A DNA stretch of 64,000 nt from Rhodospirillales bacterium (GTDB taxonomy: Bacteria; Pseudomonadota; Alphaproteobacteria; ATCC43930; CGMCC-115725): contig JAQGID010000265.1 in the NCBI GenBank assembly GCA_028291405.1, positions 1 to 64,000 of the forward strand, written 5' to 3'. Within the stretch, counting starts at the first letter, position 1. Every line of letters begins with the position of its first letter. The position numbers were made by a program, and so were the translations under genes. A model generated the notes under the pieces. It was not told where the DNA came from, made no database searches, and saw only the letters and a program-made list of their open reading frames with translations. Shown piece by piece: positions 33,542 to 45,474 of the stretch.

Positions 33542-35524
33542 TCAGGAGCCCGAGCGATTCTGCCGTGCGTCGGCCTCGACACGGCTGCCGCGGCGTGCCG
33601 GCAGCCAGCGCTCGGGATGCGCCATCGCCTCCTCGGGCGGCAGGCCGGAGAGCGACATCCACCGCGAGCGGTACCATGCCGTCGCCGCGACCTCGAGCTT
33701 GAGGCGGCCGGATTGCGGTGCCCGCTCGAGCCCGAGCGCCGTCCAGGGCACGAAGGCCTCGGCGGTGATGCGCGGCTGATCGGCGCCGAAATAGACCGCC
33801 TCGCCGCCGCCGACCCTTGTGCATTGCGACGGCACCGCAGCTTCGCCGGCGCAGAGCAGCGCCGTCATCGGCGGATGGTCCTTCAGCTTGGTGCGCGGCG
33901 GCACGAAATAGAGCGTAAAGCGGCGCGGCCCGGCGCCGGCATCGATGCCGATCGCCAGCCGATAGGCCTCACCGAGCGGAAACTCGCCCGAGTAGTCGAG
34001 GAGGTCGATGTCGTAGTAATCCTGCCCGATCGTCGCGAGGGTGATGCCGGTTTCGCTCCACGCGGCATAGGCCTCGCCAAAGGCGACCTCGCCGGCAGCC
34101 GGGATCAGCGGCGGCAGCAGCGCGGCGGGCTTCGGCCAATCGGCCAGCGAGTGATCGGTGATGTCGATGCGGCTTTCGGGCAAGACCAGCTCGCGCGGCG
34201 GCGCCGGCTCGACGCGCGCGGCGGCATGGATCCCGGGCGCCTCGCGGTTGGCGGCGCCAAGCGCCGTGACGACGCGCTCGTAGGGGCGGTTCTGCACGTC
34301 GACGAGGCCGAAGTCGTAGTCCTCGCCGTCGGCGCGTCCGCCCGGCGGGTGATCGGGAAACTGGAACCAGTGGAGCCCGACGATCTCGGGAATCGCCGCG
34401 AAGTTCCGCGTCGCCGCGCCGGCACCGCGCGCCCGCTCGGCCTGGGTCCCGACAGTCATGAGATGGCCGTTGTTGCGGTTCCCCGTACGGTTCTCGTTGG
34501 CCGCGAAGAACCATTCCGAGATCAGGATCGGTTTGCCGCCGGTGAGCTGGCGGAGACCGTCGAAGAAATAATGCGCGACCCAGCCGTCGGGGCTGTCGAC
34601 GTTGTAGTTGACCGCGATCGCGTCGACGTGTCGCGCCATCGCCCGGACGGCATAGGGGTCGTAGTAGATCGGCAGACGGTCGCCGAAAATCAGCGCATCG
34701 GGGTCGGCCTCGCGAAGGACGCGCTCGACCATCGCGTAGTAGCGCTCGGCGACCGCGCCGGTCCAGCGCCGCACCGCCTGAATGCCGTTGCCGCCCGGGC
34801 GCAGCTTGGTGGTTTCCTCGGCGCGCAGCAGCGCGTCCCAGTTCTCGGCGCCCTCCGGTGGCACGAAATCCGCGCTGAAACGCTGCCAATCGCCGTCGTA
34901 TTGGTCGCGCAGCAGCTCGACCCAGCGTTGCTTGCTGAAATTCGCTGCCGGTTTCTTCGAATAGAAGGCCAAGAGGGCGCCGCCCCACCAGCCGACTTCG
35001 TTGTCGCTGAAGTAGCCGATGCGATAGGGGCTTTCCTTGTAGGGCGCGATCAGCTCCGGCGCGACCGCGCGCATCGCCTGCTCGGTCGCCGGATCGAACG
35101 GGTCGAACCAGTGGAAGCGGGCGATGCGGCCGAGCTCGAGATTGGGGATGGTCGGCATCGCCAGTACGGACGGCGGCAGGGACCAGGCGCCGGCGGTGTT
35201 GAAGCCCCAGGCGGCGACCCGCTGCCGCGTGTCCTTCAGCCAGGCCTCCGGCGAGGCGTAGAAGCGCCGCCAATCATAGCGCAGCCGGTTGTCGGGCAAA
35301 GGCTGCTTCGGCACCTCGTCGTCGAGGACGTTGATCCCCAGCGAGAAGAAGCGATCGCCGCAGGGCGTCGCGAGGTAATCCGCGCCGTTCTCGTAGCGCA
35401 GCGACCAGCGCGAGGAGGGGGACTGGGCGAGATCCGGGCATGCGGCCGCAGCCTCGGGCCGCAGCGCCGCCATGCCCGCCACCAGACCGGCAGCTAGCGC
35501 CAACCGCCGCAACAATGAATGCAA
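33542..35524 (-). CDS. Secreted agarase-like glycoside hydrolase
   Basis: 660 residues. I accept the TTG start at 35524 because GGAGGAG lies upstream and it yields a full signal peptide (LLRRLALAAGLVAGMAAL, cut near AAA-CPD). The catalytic domain is a clan GH-A type barrel: FFSLGINVLDDEVP, VAAWGFNTAGAWSLPP, YFSDNEVGWWGGAL (Asn-Glu, likely acid/base) and PILISEWFFAANEN (likely nucleophile Glu). Residues about 440-640 form a second, beta-rich part (GEAYRLAIGIDAGAGPRRF) like a carbohydrate-binding module. It looks related to GH50-type beta-agarases; the true polysaccharide is unknown. Confidence 0.75.
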   Translation of the reverse strand: MHSLLRRLALAAGLVAGMAALRPEAAAACPDLAQSPSSRWSLRYENGADYLATPCGDRFFSLGINVLDDEVPKQPLPDNRLRYDWRRFYASPEAWLKDTRQRVAAWGFNTAGAWSLPPSVLAMPTIPNLELGRIARFHWFDPFDPATEQAMRAVAPELIAPYKESPYRIGYFSDNEVGWWGGALLAFYSKKPAANFSKQRWVELLRDQYDGDWQRFSADFVPPEGAENWDALLRAEETTKLRPGGNGIQAVRRWTGAVAERYYAMVERVLREADPDALIFGDRLPIYYDPYAVRAMARHVDAIAVNYNVDSPDGWVAHYFFDGLRQLTGGKPILISEWFFAANENRTGNRNNGHLMTVGTQAERARGAGAATRNFAAIPEIVGLHWFQFPDHPPGGRADGEDYDFGLVDVQNRPYERVVTALGAANREAPGIHAAARVEPAPPRELVLPESRIDITDHSLADWPKPAALLPPLIPAAGEVAFGEAYAAWSETGITLATIGQDYYDIDLLDYSGEFPLGEAYRLAIGIDAGAGPRRFTLYFVPPRTKLKDHPPMTALLCAGEAAVPSQCTRVGGGEAVYFGADQPRITAEAFVPWTALGLERAPQSGRLKLEVAATAWYRSRWMSLSGLPPEEAMAHPERWLPARRGSRVEADARQNRSGS

Positions 35525-35594
35525 GCCCCTCGTCTCCTCCCGTCCGGTCGCGGGCGACCAGGTTCAACTCAGCGATCGCCGGGCCGGTCTCGCC

Positions 35595-37028
35595 TCAGGC
35601 CGCCGTGCCACCTACGGTAAGCCCGTCCATCCGCAAGCTCGGCTGCCCGACGCCGACGGGCACGCCCTGGCCATCCTTGCCGCAGGTGCCGACGCCGTCG
35701 TCGAGCTTCAGATCATTGCCGATCATCGTGATCTTGGTCAATGCGTCCGGGCCGTTGCCGATCAGCGTCGCGCCCTTGACCGCCGGCCCGACCTTGCCGT
35801 CCTCGATGAGATAGGCCTCGGAGGCGGAGAAGACGAACTTGCCGGAGGTGATGTCGACCTGGCCGCCGCCGAAATTGACGGCGTAGAGCCCGCGCTTGAC
35901 CGAGGCAATGATCTCCTGCGGCTCCTTGTCGCCGGCCAGCATGTAGGTGTTGGTCATGCGCGGCATCGGGGCATGCGCGAAGCTCTGCCGCCTGCCGTTG
36001 CCGGTCGGGCGCAGCCCCATCAGCCGGGCGTTGAGCCGGTCCTGCATGTACCCCTTGAGGATGCCGTCCTCGATCAGCGTGTTGCACGACGACGGCGTGC
36101 CCTCGTCGTCGACGGTGAGCGAGCCGCGGCGGTCCTTGAGCGTGCCGTCGTCGACGACGGTGACGCCCCGGGAGGCGACGCGCTGGCCGATGAGGCCCGA
36201 GAAGGCCGAGGTCTTCTTGCGGTTGAAATCGCCCTCGAGCCCGTGGCCGACCGCCTCATGCAGCATGACGCCCGGCCAGCCCGGCCCGAGGACGACGGTC
36301 ATCTCGCCGGCCGGCGCCGGGATCGAGCCGAGGTTGACGAGCGCCTGGCGCAGGGCCTCGTCGACCTGGCCGCGCCATTGCGCCGGGTCGAGGTAGCGCT
36401 CGTAGGCGACGCGGCCGCCGGCGCCCGATGAGCCGGTCTCCATGCGGTCGCCGTCGCCGACGACGATCGAGACGTTGAGACGGACGAGCGGGCGGATGTC
36501 GGCGACCCTGGTGCCGTCGGGACGGAGGATCTGCACCGCCTGCCAGACGCCGGACAGCGAGGCGCTGACCTGGCGGATGCGCGGATCCTTGCTGCGGGCA
36601 TAGGCGTCGATCTCGGTCAGGAGCTTGGTCTTCTCCGAAAAATCGACCTGGCTCAAGGGGTTGGCATCGGTATAGAGGCTCTGGTTGGTGCCCGACGGCG
36701 GGGCCATCAGCGTACCGCCCTTGCCGGATTTGACGGCGCGCACGGTCTCGCCGGCGCGTCGGATCGCTGCCTCCGACAGCTCGCCCGCATGGGCGTAGCC
36801 GGTCGCCTCGTCGGAGACGGCGCGCAGGCCGAAGCCTTGCGCCGTGTCGAAGGAGGCGCTCTTGATGCGGCCGTCGTCGAGGCCGATGCTCTCGGATTGG
36901 CTGTACTCGAGGAAAAGCTCGCCGTCGTCCATGCCGGCGAGCGCCTCGCCGACGATGCCCTCGACGCGTCCCCGATCCATTCCGGCGCGGTTGAAGAATA
37001 GCTCGTCGGTCGCTGCGAGATCGCTCAT
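35595..37028 (-). CDS. tldD: TldD metalloprotease subunit
   Basis: 477 residues from ATG 37028. Seen: GELFLEYSQSESIGLDDGRI, the zinc site PGVMLHEAVGHGLEGDF (HExxxH), VTVVDDGTLKDRRGSLTVDD, APMPRMTNTYMLAGDKEPQE and GQVDITSGKFVFSASEAYLI. With PmbA it forms a dimeric protease that unfolds and cleaves small peptides. It is divergent from the cytochrome oxidase operon, an arrangement frequent in alphaproteobacteria. No RiPP precursor or toxin gene is visible nearby. Confidence 0.96.
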   Translation of the reverse strand: MSDLAATDELFFNRAGMDRGRVEGIVGEALAGMDDGELFLEYSQSESIGLDDGRIKSASFDTAQGFGLRAVSDEATGYAHAGELSEAAIRRAGETVRAVKSGKGGTLMAPPSGTNQSLYTDANPLSQVDFSEKTKLLTEIDAYARSKDPRIRQVSASLSGVWQAVQILRPDGTRVADIRPLVRLNVSIVVGDGDRMETGSSGAGGRVAYERYLDPAQWRGQVDEALRQALVNLGSIPAPAGEMTVVLGPGWPGVMLHEAVGHGLEGDFNRKKTSAFSGLIGQRVASRGVTVVDDGTLKDRRGSLTVDDEGTPSSCNTLIEDGILKGYMQDRLNARLMGLRPTGNGRRQSFAHAPMPRMTNTYMLAGDKEPQEIIASVKRGLYAVNFGGGQVDITSGKFVFSASEAYLIEDGKVGPAVKGATLIGNGPDALTKITMIGNDLKLDDGVGTCGKDGQGVPVGVGQPSLRMDGLTVGGTAA

Positions 37029-37514
37029 GGAAGTCCTTTCACCGGGTCGTTCCGCGCCGCGACTCGTACCGGACGAGCCGCGTCGGAATGATATGGTCAT
37101 CGAAGCGTCGCGGTTTAAGCGCCGCCGCGATGCCGTTATCGATCACTGCCGGCAGTATAGACCATCGACGCCCCGGGCTCCCAGCCTTGTCGGCCTTCGC
37201 CAGGCGCCGCCGTTTTAGGCGCCAAGCCGCTGATTTATGCGGCATAAGGTCGCAATTTTCGCTCCGCCGTTGCCAGCTTCGGCAGGGCGCGCGAGGTAGG
37301 GTGCGCGAGCGAGGCGAGAGGGCGCGCCGCGAATTGCACCGGCCCCGGTCGAGCCAGTTGTGAGGCCCGACGGGTTTGGTGTAGGTTCGCGCCGCATTCG
37401 GCTTGCCATTGCAGGTCCGCCGAATCGCGGCGAGTCTGGCGCATTCCTGGGCCGGATCGCGTGAGGTTCCGGCTTGTCCCATCCGGTCGGTCCGAGATGA
37501 AAGGCGCTTTGAGC
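37029..37514. other. 486-base gap between tldD and the oxidase operon
   Basis: No gene is supported; overlapping ORFs on both strands here have no family features. It must hold the divergent promoters of tldD and ctaC. I cannot single out a convincing -35/-10 pair or operator. Confidence 0.4.
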
Positions 37515-40057
<2,543 letters not shown>

Positions 40058-40078
40058 GGATGGGATAAGGCGCAGCCT

Positions 40079-41041
40079 GTGGCAAACATCTCCTCCGCCG
40101 AGCTGACGGGTCGTCTGCGGGACGATGCCGCGGCCGCCGACCTCGGTGCCGAGGTCGGCGATTACGTGGCCCTGCTCAAGCCGCGCGTCATGTCGCTCGT
40201 CGTCTTCACTGGTTTCGTCGGTCTCTATCTCGCGCCGGGCCATATCAACCCGTTCCTCGCGCTCGTCGCGGTACTGTGCATCGCGGTCGGGGCCGGGGCG
40301 TCCGGCGCCATCAACATGTGGTACGACCGCGACATCGACGCGGTGATGCAGCGGACCTGCGACCGGCCGTTGCCGGCCGGGCGGATGGCGCCGGGCGAGG
40401 CGCTGGGCTTCGGCTGCACCCTTGCCGGCGCCTCGGTGATGGTGATGGGGCTCGCGGTCAACTGGACGGCGGCGGCGCTGCTCGCCGGCACGATCGCCTT
40501 CTACGTCTTCATCTATACGATCTGGCTCAAGCGCCGCACGCCGCAGAACATCGTAATCGGCGGCGCCGCCGGGGCCTTCCCGCCGATGATCGGCTGGGCC
40601 GCGGTGACCGGCGACGTCGCCTTGCCCTCGCTGATCCTCTTCGCCCTCATCTTCTTCTGGACGCCGCCGCATTTCTGGGCGCTGTCGCTCTATCGCACCG
40701 GCGACTACGCCAAGGCCGGCGTGCCGATGATGCCGGTGGTCGCCGGCAAGCGCGAGACCAAGAAGCAGATGCTCATTTATACGGTGGTGCTGTGGCCGGT
40801 CGCCCTGGCGCCGGCCTATCTCGGCATGACCGGGCTCGTCTACGGCGGCGTCGCGCTCGTGCTCAGCCTGATGTTCACGCTTGCCGCGGTCCGCGTCTGG
40901 TTTGACGACGGCGAGACGGCCGCGCGCCGCATGTTCGGCTTCTCGCTGCTCTATCTCTTCCTGCTTTTTGCCGTGATGGTGATCGATCGGGCGCCGGGGG
41001 TGACGGCGCTGGTCGGCGGCCTCTTCGGCGGCGGCGCGTGA
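40079..41041 (+). CDS. ctaB: Protoheme IX farnesyltransferase (heme O synthase)
   Basis: 320 residues from GTG 40079. It attaches a farnesyl group to heme b, giving heme O, the precursor of the oxidase's heme a. Seen: [20 protein letters not shown], the Asp-rich [34 protein letters not shown] and [15 protein letters not shown], over about nine helices. CtaA (heme A synthase) is not in this cluster. It is followed within 33 bases by the small CoxF-like gene. Confidence 0.97.
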   Translation: MANISSAELTGRLRDDAAAADLGAEVGDYVALLKPRVMSLVVFTGFVGLYLAPGHINPFLALVAVLCIAVGAGASGAINMWYDRDIDAVMQRTCDRPLPAGRMAPGEALGFGCTLAGASVMVMGLAVNWTAAALLAGTIAFYVFIYTIWLKRRTPQNIVIGGAAGAFPPMIGWAAVTGDVALPSLILFALIFFWTPPHFWALSLYRTGDYAKAGVPMMPVVAGKRETKKQMLIYTVVLWPVALAPAYLGMTGLVYGGVALVLSLMFTLAAVRVWFDDGETAARRMFGFSLLYLFLLFAVMVIDRAPGVTALVGGLFGGGA

Positions 41042-41074
41042 ATGGCCGCGCCGCTGGTCACCGGGGGAAGGGTC

Positions 41075-41200
41075 ATGGCTGAGCCTGCCGTGACCGATCG
41101 CGCGCGCCGCATCCGCGCCAAGAACCGCGCCCTGCTCATCGTGCTGGTTGGGCTCGTCGCGCTGTTCTACGCTATCGCCATGGCCCGGATGGGTGGCTGA
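41075..41200 (+). CDS. Small CoxF-like single-helix protein of the oxidase operon
   Basis: 41 residues from ATG 41075, which has GGGGGAAGGG just upstream; an in-frame ATG at 41042 abuts the ctaB stop. The sequence is a basic N-terminus (VTDRARRIRAKNRA) and one membrane helix (LLIVLVGLVALFYAIAMA). Small proteins of this size between ctaB and ctaG are typical of alphaproteobacteria and are called CoxF or oxidase assembly proteins. ctaG starts one base after its stop. Confidence 0.8.
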   Translation: MAEPAVTDRARRIRAKNRALLIVLVGLVALFYAIAMARMGG

Positions 41201-41201
41201 G

Positions 41202-41786
41202 ATGGCGCGGTCGCTGCAAAACCGCAAGGCCGGCACGGCGATGATCCTCGCCGGCATCGCCTTCGCGATGATCGGCGCCTCCTTCGCGTCGGTGCCGCTC
41301 TATCGCATCTTCTGCGAGGCCACCGGCTACGGCGGAACGACGCAGCGCACCGAGGCAGCGCCCAGGAACGAAGCGACAGCGCTCATCACCGTCCGCTTCG
41401 ACGCCTCGACCGCGACCGATCTCGATTGGGAGTTCCGGCCGCTGCAAGCCGAGGTGAAGCTCCACCCGGGCGAGGAGCGCACCATCTCCTATCGCGCCGT
41501 CAACCGGTCGAAAGAGCCGCTGACCGGGACCGCGACCTTCAACGTCACGCCCTTCAAGGCCGGCATCTATTTCGACAAGATTCAGTGCTTCTGCTTCAGC
41601 GAGCAGCATCTCGAGCCGGGTCAGAGCGCCGATCTCTCGGTGCAGTTCTTCGTCGATCCCGACATCCTGACCGATCACGACACGCGGGACGTCGACACGA
41701 TCACCCTGTCCTACACGATGTTCCGGGCCAAGAACCAACCCGTCGCGACGAGCAGCGCGGGCACGGCACCCAATCCGGTGAATTAA
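41202..41786 (+). CDS. ctaG: Cytochrome oxidase assembly protein CtaG (Cox11)
   Basis: 194 residues from ATG 41202. It delivers copper to the CuB site of subunit I. Seen: N-terminal anchor helix (AMILAGIAFAMIGASFASVP), VPLYRIFCEATGYGGTTQR, FNVTPFKAGIYFDKIQCFCF with the copper-binding CFCF, and EQHLEPGQSADLSVQFFVDP. The bulk is periplasmic. Its position between the CoxF-like gene and subunit III is standard. Confidence 0.97.
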   Translation: MARSLQNRKAGTAMILAGIAFAMIGASFASVPLYRIFCEATGYGGTTQRTEAAPRNEATALITVRFDASTATDLDWEFRPLQAEVKLHPGEERTISYRAVNRSKEPLTGTATFNVTPFKAGIYFDKIQCFCFSEQHLEPGQSADLSVQFFVDPDILTDHDTRDVDTITLSYTMFRAKNQPVATSSAGTAPNPVN

Positions 41787-41814
41787 CCCTATTCGGTGAT
41801 TTAGAGAGCAGATC

Positions 41815-42642
41815 ATGAGCGAAAGCCACGCCGCGCTGCAACCGGGTCACGGCCCCAAGCACCAGTATCATCTCGTCGATCCCAGCCCGTGGCCGCTGAT
41901 CGGCTCGCTCTGCGCCGGGACCCTTGCGGTCGGCGCCGTGCTCTACATGCACAACTACGGGCCCTGGCTGCTGATCATCGGCTTCCTCGCCGTGCTCGCG
42001 ATGATGGCCGGCTGGTGGCGCGACGTTATCAAGGAGGCGACCTTCCAGGGTCATCACTCGCCGATCGTCCAGATCGGCATGCGCTATGGCATGGCCCTGT
42101 TCATCGCCTCCGAGGTGATGTTCTTCGTCGCCTTCTTCTGGGCCTTCTTCTCCTCGGCGCTCTATCCCGTCGGCGGCGTCTGGCCGCCGACGGGCGTCCA
42201 TCCGTTCGACGCCTTCGAGCTGCCGTTCCTCAACACGATGATCCTGCTGCTCTCCGGCACGACGGTCACCTGGGCGCATCACTCGCTGCTCGAGAACGAC
42301 CGCAAGAACCTGCTGCTCGGCCTCGGCATCACCATCCTGCTCGGCCTGTCCTTCACCGGATTGCAGGCCTTCGAGTACAGCCACGCCGCCTTCACCTTCA
42401 AGGACGGGATCTATCCCTCGACCTTCTTCATGGCGACCGGCTTCCACGGCTTCCACGTCATCGTCGGCACGACCTTCCTGATCGTCTGCTGGTTCCGTGC
42501 GAAGGCGGGGCATTTCAAGCCGGACCATCATTTCGGCTTCGAGGCGGCGGCCTGGTACTGGCATTTCGTCGACGTGGTCTGGCTCTTCCTCTTCATCTGC
42601 GTCTATTGGTGGGGCGGCGGGTCGGCGACCGGCCTCGAGTGA
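41815..42642 (+). CDS. ctaE: Cytochrome c oxidase subunit III
   Basis: 275 residues with seven helices. Seen: [60 protein letters not shown] (conserved Glu), [20 protein letters not shown] and [20 protein letters not shown]. It stabilises the oxidase and the D proton pathway. The stop overlaps the GTG of the DUF983 gene. Confidence 0.98.
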   Translation: MSESHAALQPGHGPKHQYHLVDPSPWPLIGSLCAGTLAVGAVLYMHNYGPWLLIIGFLAVLAMMAGWWRDVIKEATFQGHHSPIVQIGMRYGMALFIASEVMFFVAFFWAFFSSALYPVGGVWPPTGVHPFDAFELPFLNTMILLLSGTTVTWAHHSLLENDRKNLLLGLGITILLGLSFTGLQAFEYSHAAFTFKDGIYPSTFFMATGFHGFHVIVGTTFLIVCWFRAKAGHFKPDHHFGFEAAAWYWHFVDVVWLFLFICVYWWGGGSATGLE

Positions 42643-43034
42643 CCGGCGGCGTGACGGGCGGCGGGGACCGGAGCTATCCGCCGGTCTCGCCGCTCGTCGC
42701 CGGCCTGACCCTTCGCTGCCCGCGCTGCGGCGAGGGCAAGATCTTCGACGGCATCCTGACCGTCGCGCCGCGCTGCTCGGTCTGCGGCCTCGACATCTCG
42801 GCACAGGACGCCGGCGATGGGCCGGCGGTCTTCGTGACCCTGATCCTCGGCGCGGTGGTCGTGCTGCTGGCGATCGTCGTCGAGATAAGCTTCGCCCCGC
42901 CGATCTGGGTCCATGTCGTGCTGTGGGGGCCGACCATTCTCGGCGGCTCCATCTTGCTGTTGCGGCCGCTCAAGGCCGGGCTGATCGCGCTGCAGTATCG
43001 TCATCTTGCGCTCGGCCGCGGCCCGGCGCCCTGA
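42639..43034 (+). CDS. DUF983 membrane protein with zinc-ribbon-like cysteines
   Basis: 131 residues from GTG 42639 overlapping the ctaE stop; GTG 42651 is also possible. Four cysteines form two pairs ([10 protein letters not shown] and PRCSVCGLD) like a small zinc ribbon, followed by [17 protein letters not shown] and a second helix ([17 protein letters not shown]). DUF983 genes are typically found between ctaE and surf1 in alphaproteobacteria, suggesting an assembly role that has not been defined. Confidence 0.9.
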   Translation: MTGGVTGGGDRSYPPVSPLVAGLTLRCPRCGEGKIFDGILTVAPRCSVCGLDISAQDAGDGPAVFVTLILGAVVVLLAIVVEISFAPPIWVHVVLWGPTILGGSILLLRPLKAGLIALQYRHLALGRGPAP

Positions 43035-43057
43035 GCCGATTGATCGAGGATCGCTGA

Positions 43058-43768
43058 GTGTCCGGTTTCCGACCGCTTTTCTGGCCGACGGCGATCTCCG
43101 TACCGCTTCTTCTCGTGCTGCTCGGTCTCGGCACCTGGCAGCTCGAGCGGCTGCAGTGGAAGGAGGGGCTGATCGCCGCCCGCGCCGCGGCGATCGCGGC
43201 GCCGCCGATCGCGGTGCCGCGCGACCTCGCGGCGGCGCGCGGCATGGAGTTCCGCCACGTCGCGGCGACCGGTAGCTTCCTCAACGACAAGGAGATCTTT
43301 CTCGGCGCGACGGATGAGGGCGGCGAGACCGGCTTTCACCTGCTGACGCCGCTGCGCCTCGACGACGGCGCGCTGCTGCTCGTCGATCGCGGCTGGCTGC
43401 CGGGCAACCGCAAGGATCCCGCGACGCGCGCCGCCGGCCAGCTGAGCGCCACTGTCACCGTCGAGGGGCTGTTGCGCATCGGCCCGGCGCAGCGGCCGAA
43501 CTGGTTCGTTCCCGACAACGACTGCGCCAGGAACTACTGGTTCTGGGTCGAGGGCTCCGCCATCGCCCGCTGCTTCGGCCTCGACCACCTGTTGCCGGTC
43601 TATATGGACGCCGGGCCGGCGCCCAACCCGGGCGGTTTCCCAAAGGGCGGCATCACGCGCACCGCCTTGCCGAACGACCATCTCTCCTACGCCATCACCT
43701 GGTTCGCATTAGCGGCGGGGCTGGTCGTCGTCTATGTCGTCTTCCACCTGCAACAGAGGCGGGAATAG
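43058..43768 (+). CDS. surf1: SURF1 family oxidase assembly protein
   Basis: 236 residues from GTG 43058. It helps insert heme a into subunit I. Two helices bracket a periplasmic domain: VPLLLVLLGLGTWQLERLQW with the WQxxRxxWK-type motif, and the C-terminal YAITWFALAAGLVVVYVVFH. Between them are GSFLNDKEIFLGATDE, VDRGWLPGNRKDP and RPNWFVPDNDCARNYWFWVE. It is three bases ahead of the M32 peptidase, so that gene is probably in the same transcript. Confidence 0.95.
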   Translation: MSGFRPLFWPTAISVPLLLVLLGLGTWQLERLQWKEGLIAARAAAIAAPPIAVPRDLAAARGMEFRHVAATGSFLNDKEIFLGATDEGGETGFHLLTPLRLDDGALLLVDRGWLPGNRKDPATRAAGQLSATVTVEGLLRIGPAQRPNWFVPDNDCARNYWFWVEGSAIARCFGLDHLLPVYMDAGPAPNPGGFPKGGITRTALPNDHLSYAITWFALAAGLVVVYVVFHLQQRRE

Positions 43769-43771
43769 TCG

Positions 43772-45277
43772 ATGGCGACCTCCGACAGCGCATACCGCCG
43801 CCTCGAGCCGCGCTTCCGCCGACTTCTCACCCTGCGCGAGGCGGCCGCCATGCTGCAATGGGACGCCGCCGCGCTGATGCCGGCGGGCGGCGCCGCGGCG
43901 CGCGCCGACCAGCTCGCGACGCTCAAGCTCGTCTGTCACGAGGCATTGACTGACCCGGCGGTCGGCGATTTGCTCGACGCGGCGGCCGGCGAGAACGATC
44001 TCGACGACTGGCAGCGCGCCAATCTGCGCGAGATGCGGCGGCAGTGGCTGCACGCCACGGCGGTGCCCGGCGATCTCGTCGAAGCCGCCTCGCTCGCTGC
44101 CTCGGAATGCGAGCAGATCTGGCGGCAGGCGCGTCCGGCGAGCGATTTCGCGCTGGTCCGGCCGGCGCTGCAGGTCGTGCTCGACCGGACGCGTGAGGTC
44201 GCCACCGCGAAGGCCGGCCGGCTCGGCCGCAGCCCCTATGAAGCGCTGATGGACGAATACGAGCCGGACGCCACGACCGCTGCGATCGATCGCCTCTTCG
44301 ATGGCCTCGCCGGGTTCCTGCCCGCGCTCATCGAGCAAGTGCTGGCACGCCAGGCGGCGGCGCCGCAGCCGCACGAGCCGGCGGGCCCCTTCCCGATCGA
44401 GCTGCAGCGCGAAGTCGGCGTCCGTTTGATGGAGCGGATCGGCTTCGACTTCGACCACGGCAGGCTCGACGTCAGCCTGCATCCATTCTGCGGCGGCACG
44501 CCGGACGACGTGCGCATCACGACGCGCTACGACGAGAACGATTTCCGCGGCGCGCTGATGGGCGTGCTGCACGAGACCGGCCATGCGCTCTATGAGCGCG
44601 GCCTGCCGCTCGCCTGGCGGCGCCAGCCGGTCGGCGACGCGCGCGGCATGGCGGTGCACGAGAGCCAGTCGCTGCTGATGGAGATGCAGGCCTGCCGCAG
44701 CCCGGAGTTCACCCGTTACCTCGCGCCGGTGCTGCGCGAGATCTTCCGGACGGCGGGGCCGCAATGGGGCGCCGACAACCTCTATCGTCTCAATACCAGG
44801 GTAGCGCGCGGCTTCATCCGGGTCGACGCCGACGAGGTCACCTACCCGGCGCATGTCATCCTGCGCTACCGGCTGGAGCGCGCGATGATCGACGGCGACC
44901 TCGTCCTCGCCGATCTGCCGGCGGCGTGGAACGACGGGATGAAGGAGCTGCTCGGCATCGTGCCGCCGGACGACCGCCGCGGCTGCCTACAGGACATCCA
45001 CTGGTACGACGGCGCCTTCGGCTATTTTCCGACCTATACGCTGGGTGCGATGACCGCGGCGCAGCTCTTCGCCGCCGCCAAAGACACCGACCCGCGCATC
45101 CTGCCGGGCCTCGAAACCGGCGATTTCGCGCCGCTGCTCGCCTGGCTGCGCGCCAATGTCCACGGCAAGGGCTCGCTCCTCTCGACCGCCGAGCTGGTCG
45201 AGCAGGCGACCGGCCGGCCGCTCGACGCCGGCATCTTCCGACGGCATCTCAAGACGCGGTATCTCGGGGCAGGGTAA
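43772..45277 (+). CDS. M32 family metallocarboxypeptidase
   Basis: 501 residues, the usual size of the Taq carboxypeptidase family. Zinc site HETGH at residues 267-271, with the third ligand Glu in MAVHESQSLLMEMQ. Also seen: HPFCGGTPDDVRITTRYDEN, IRVDADEVTYPAHVILRYRL, and DIHWYDGAFGYFPTYTLGAM, all family hallmarks. It trims C-terminal residues from peptides in the cytoplasm. The near-zero gap to surf1 puts it at the end of the oxidase operon, an unusual guest there. Confidence 0.96.
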   Translation: MATSDSAYRRLEPRFRRLLTLREAAAMLQWDAAALMPAGGAAARADQLATLKLVCHEALTDPAVGDLLDAAAGENDLDDWQRANLREMRRQWLHATAVPGDLVEAASLAASECEQIWRQARPASDFALVRPALQVVLDRTREVATAKAGRLGRSPYEALMDEYEPDATTAAIDRLFDGLAGFLPALIEQVLARQAAAPQPHEPAGPFPIELQREVGVRLMERIGFDFDHGRLDVSLHPFCGGTPDDVRITTRYDENDFRGALMGVLHETGHALYERGLPLAWRRQPVGDARGMAVHESQSLLMEMQACRSPEFTRYLAPVLREIFRTAGPQWGADNLYRLNTRVARGFIRVDADEVTYPAHVILRYRLERAMIDGDLVLADLPAAWNDGMKELLGIVPPDDRRGCLQDIHWYDGAFGYFPTYTLGAMTAAQLFAAAKDTDPRILPGLETGDFAPLLAWLRANVHGKGSLLSTAELVEQATGRPLDAGIFRRHLKTRYLGAG

Positions 45278-45332
45278 GGCAGCACGTACTGGTATAGATT
45301 TCTAAATTGGACTTTCATATGCCCGCCCAGAA

Positions 45333-45400
45333 CTCCCTCTCCCGCTCTTGGGCGGGAGAGGGAGGGGCCCATTGCGGAAGCAATGGGAGGGTGAGGGAAG
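45333..45400 (+). repeat. Structured intergenic repeat, copy A
   Basis: Two hairpins in a row: CTCCCTCTCCCGC pairs perfectly with GCGGGAGAGGGAG (13 pairs, TCTTGG loop), then CCCATTGC-GGAA-GCAATGGG (8 pairs with a GNRA-type loop), then GAGGGTGAGGGAAG. Copy B at 45475 is the same element inverted. The gap 45278-45573 holds no gene. Confidence 0.8.
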
Positions 45401-45474
45401 CGGAGTGCATCCTGCACGAGGTTTGATCAAATTAACGATATAAGATGAGCGCTTATAACCATCCTCTTTGCTCA

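Noticed and set aside
33617-35497. 626-codon plus-strand frame across the glycoside hydrolase gene
   Set aside because: Shadow of the minus-strand gene, which has a signal peptide and catalytic motifs.
41042-41074. Earlier ATG for the CoxF-like gene
   Set aside because: It directly abuts the ctaB stop without its own ribosome site, while ATG 41075 has GGGGGAAGGG upstream; kept as an alternative only.
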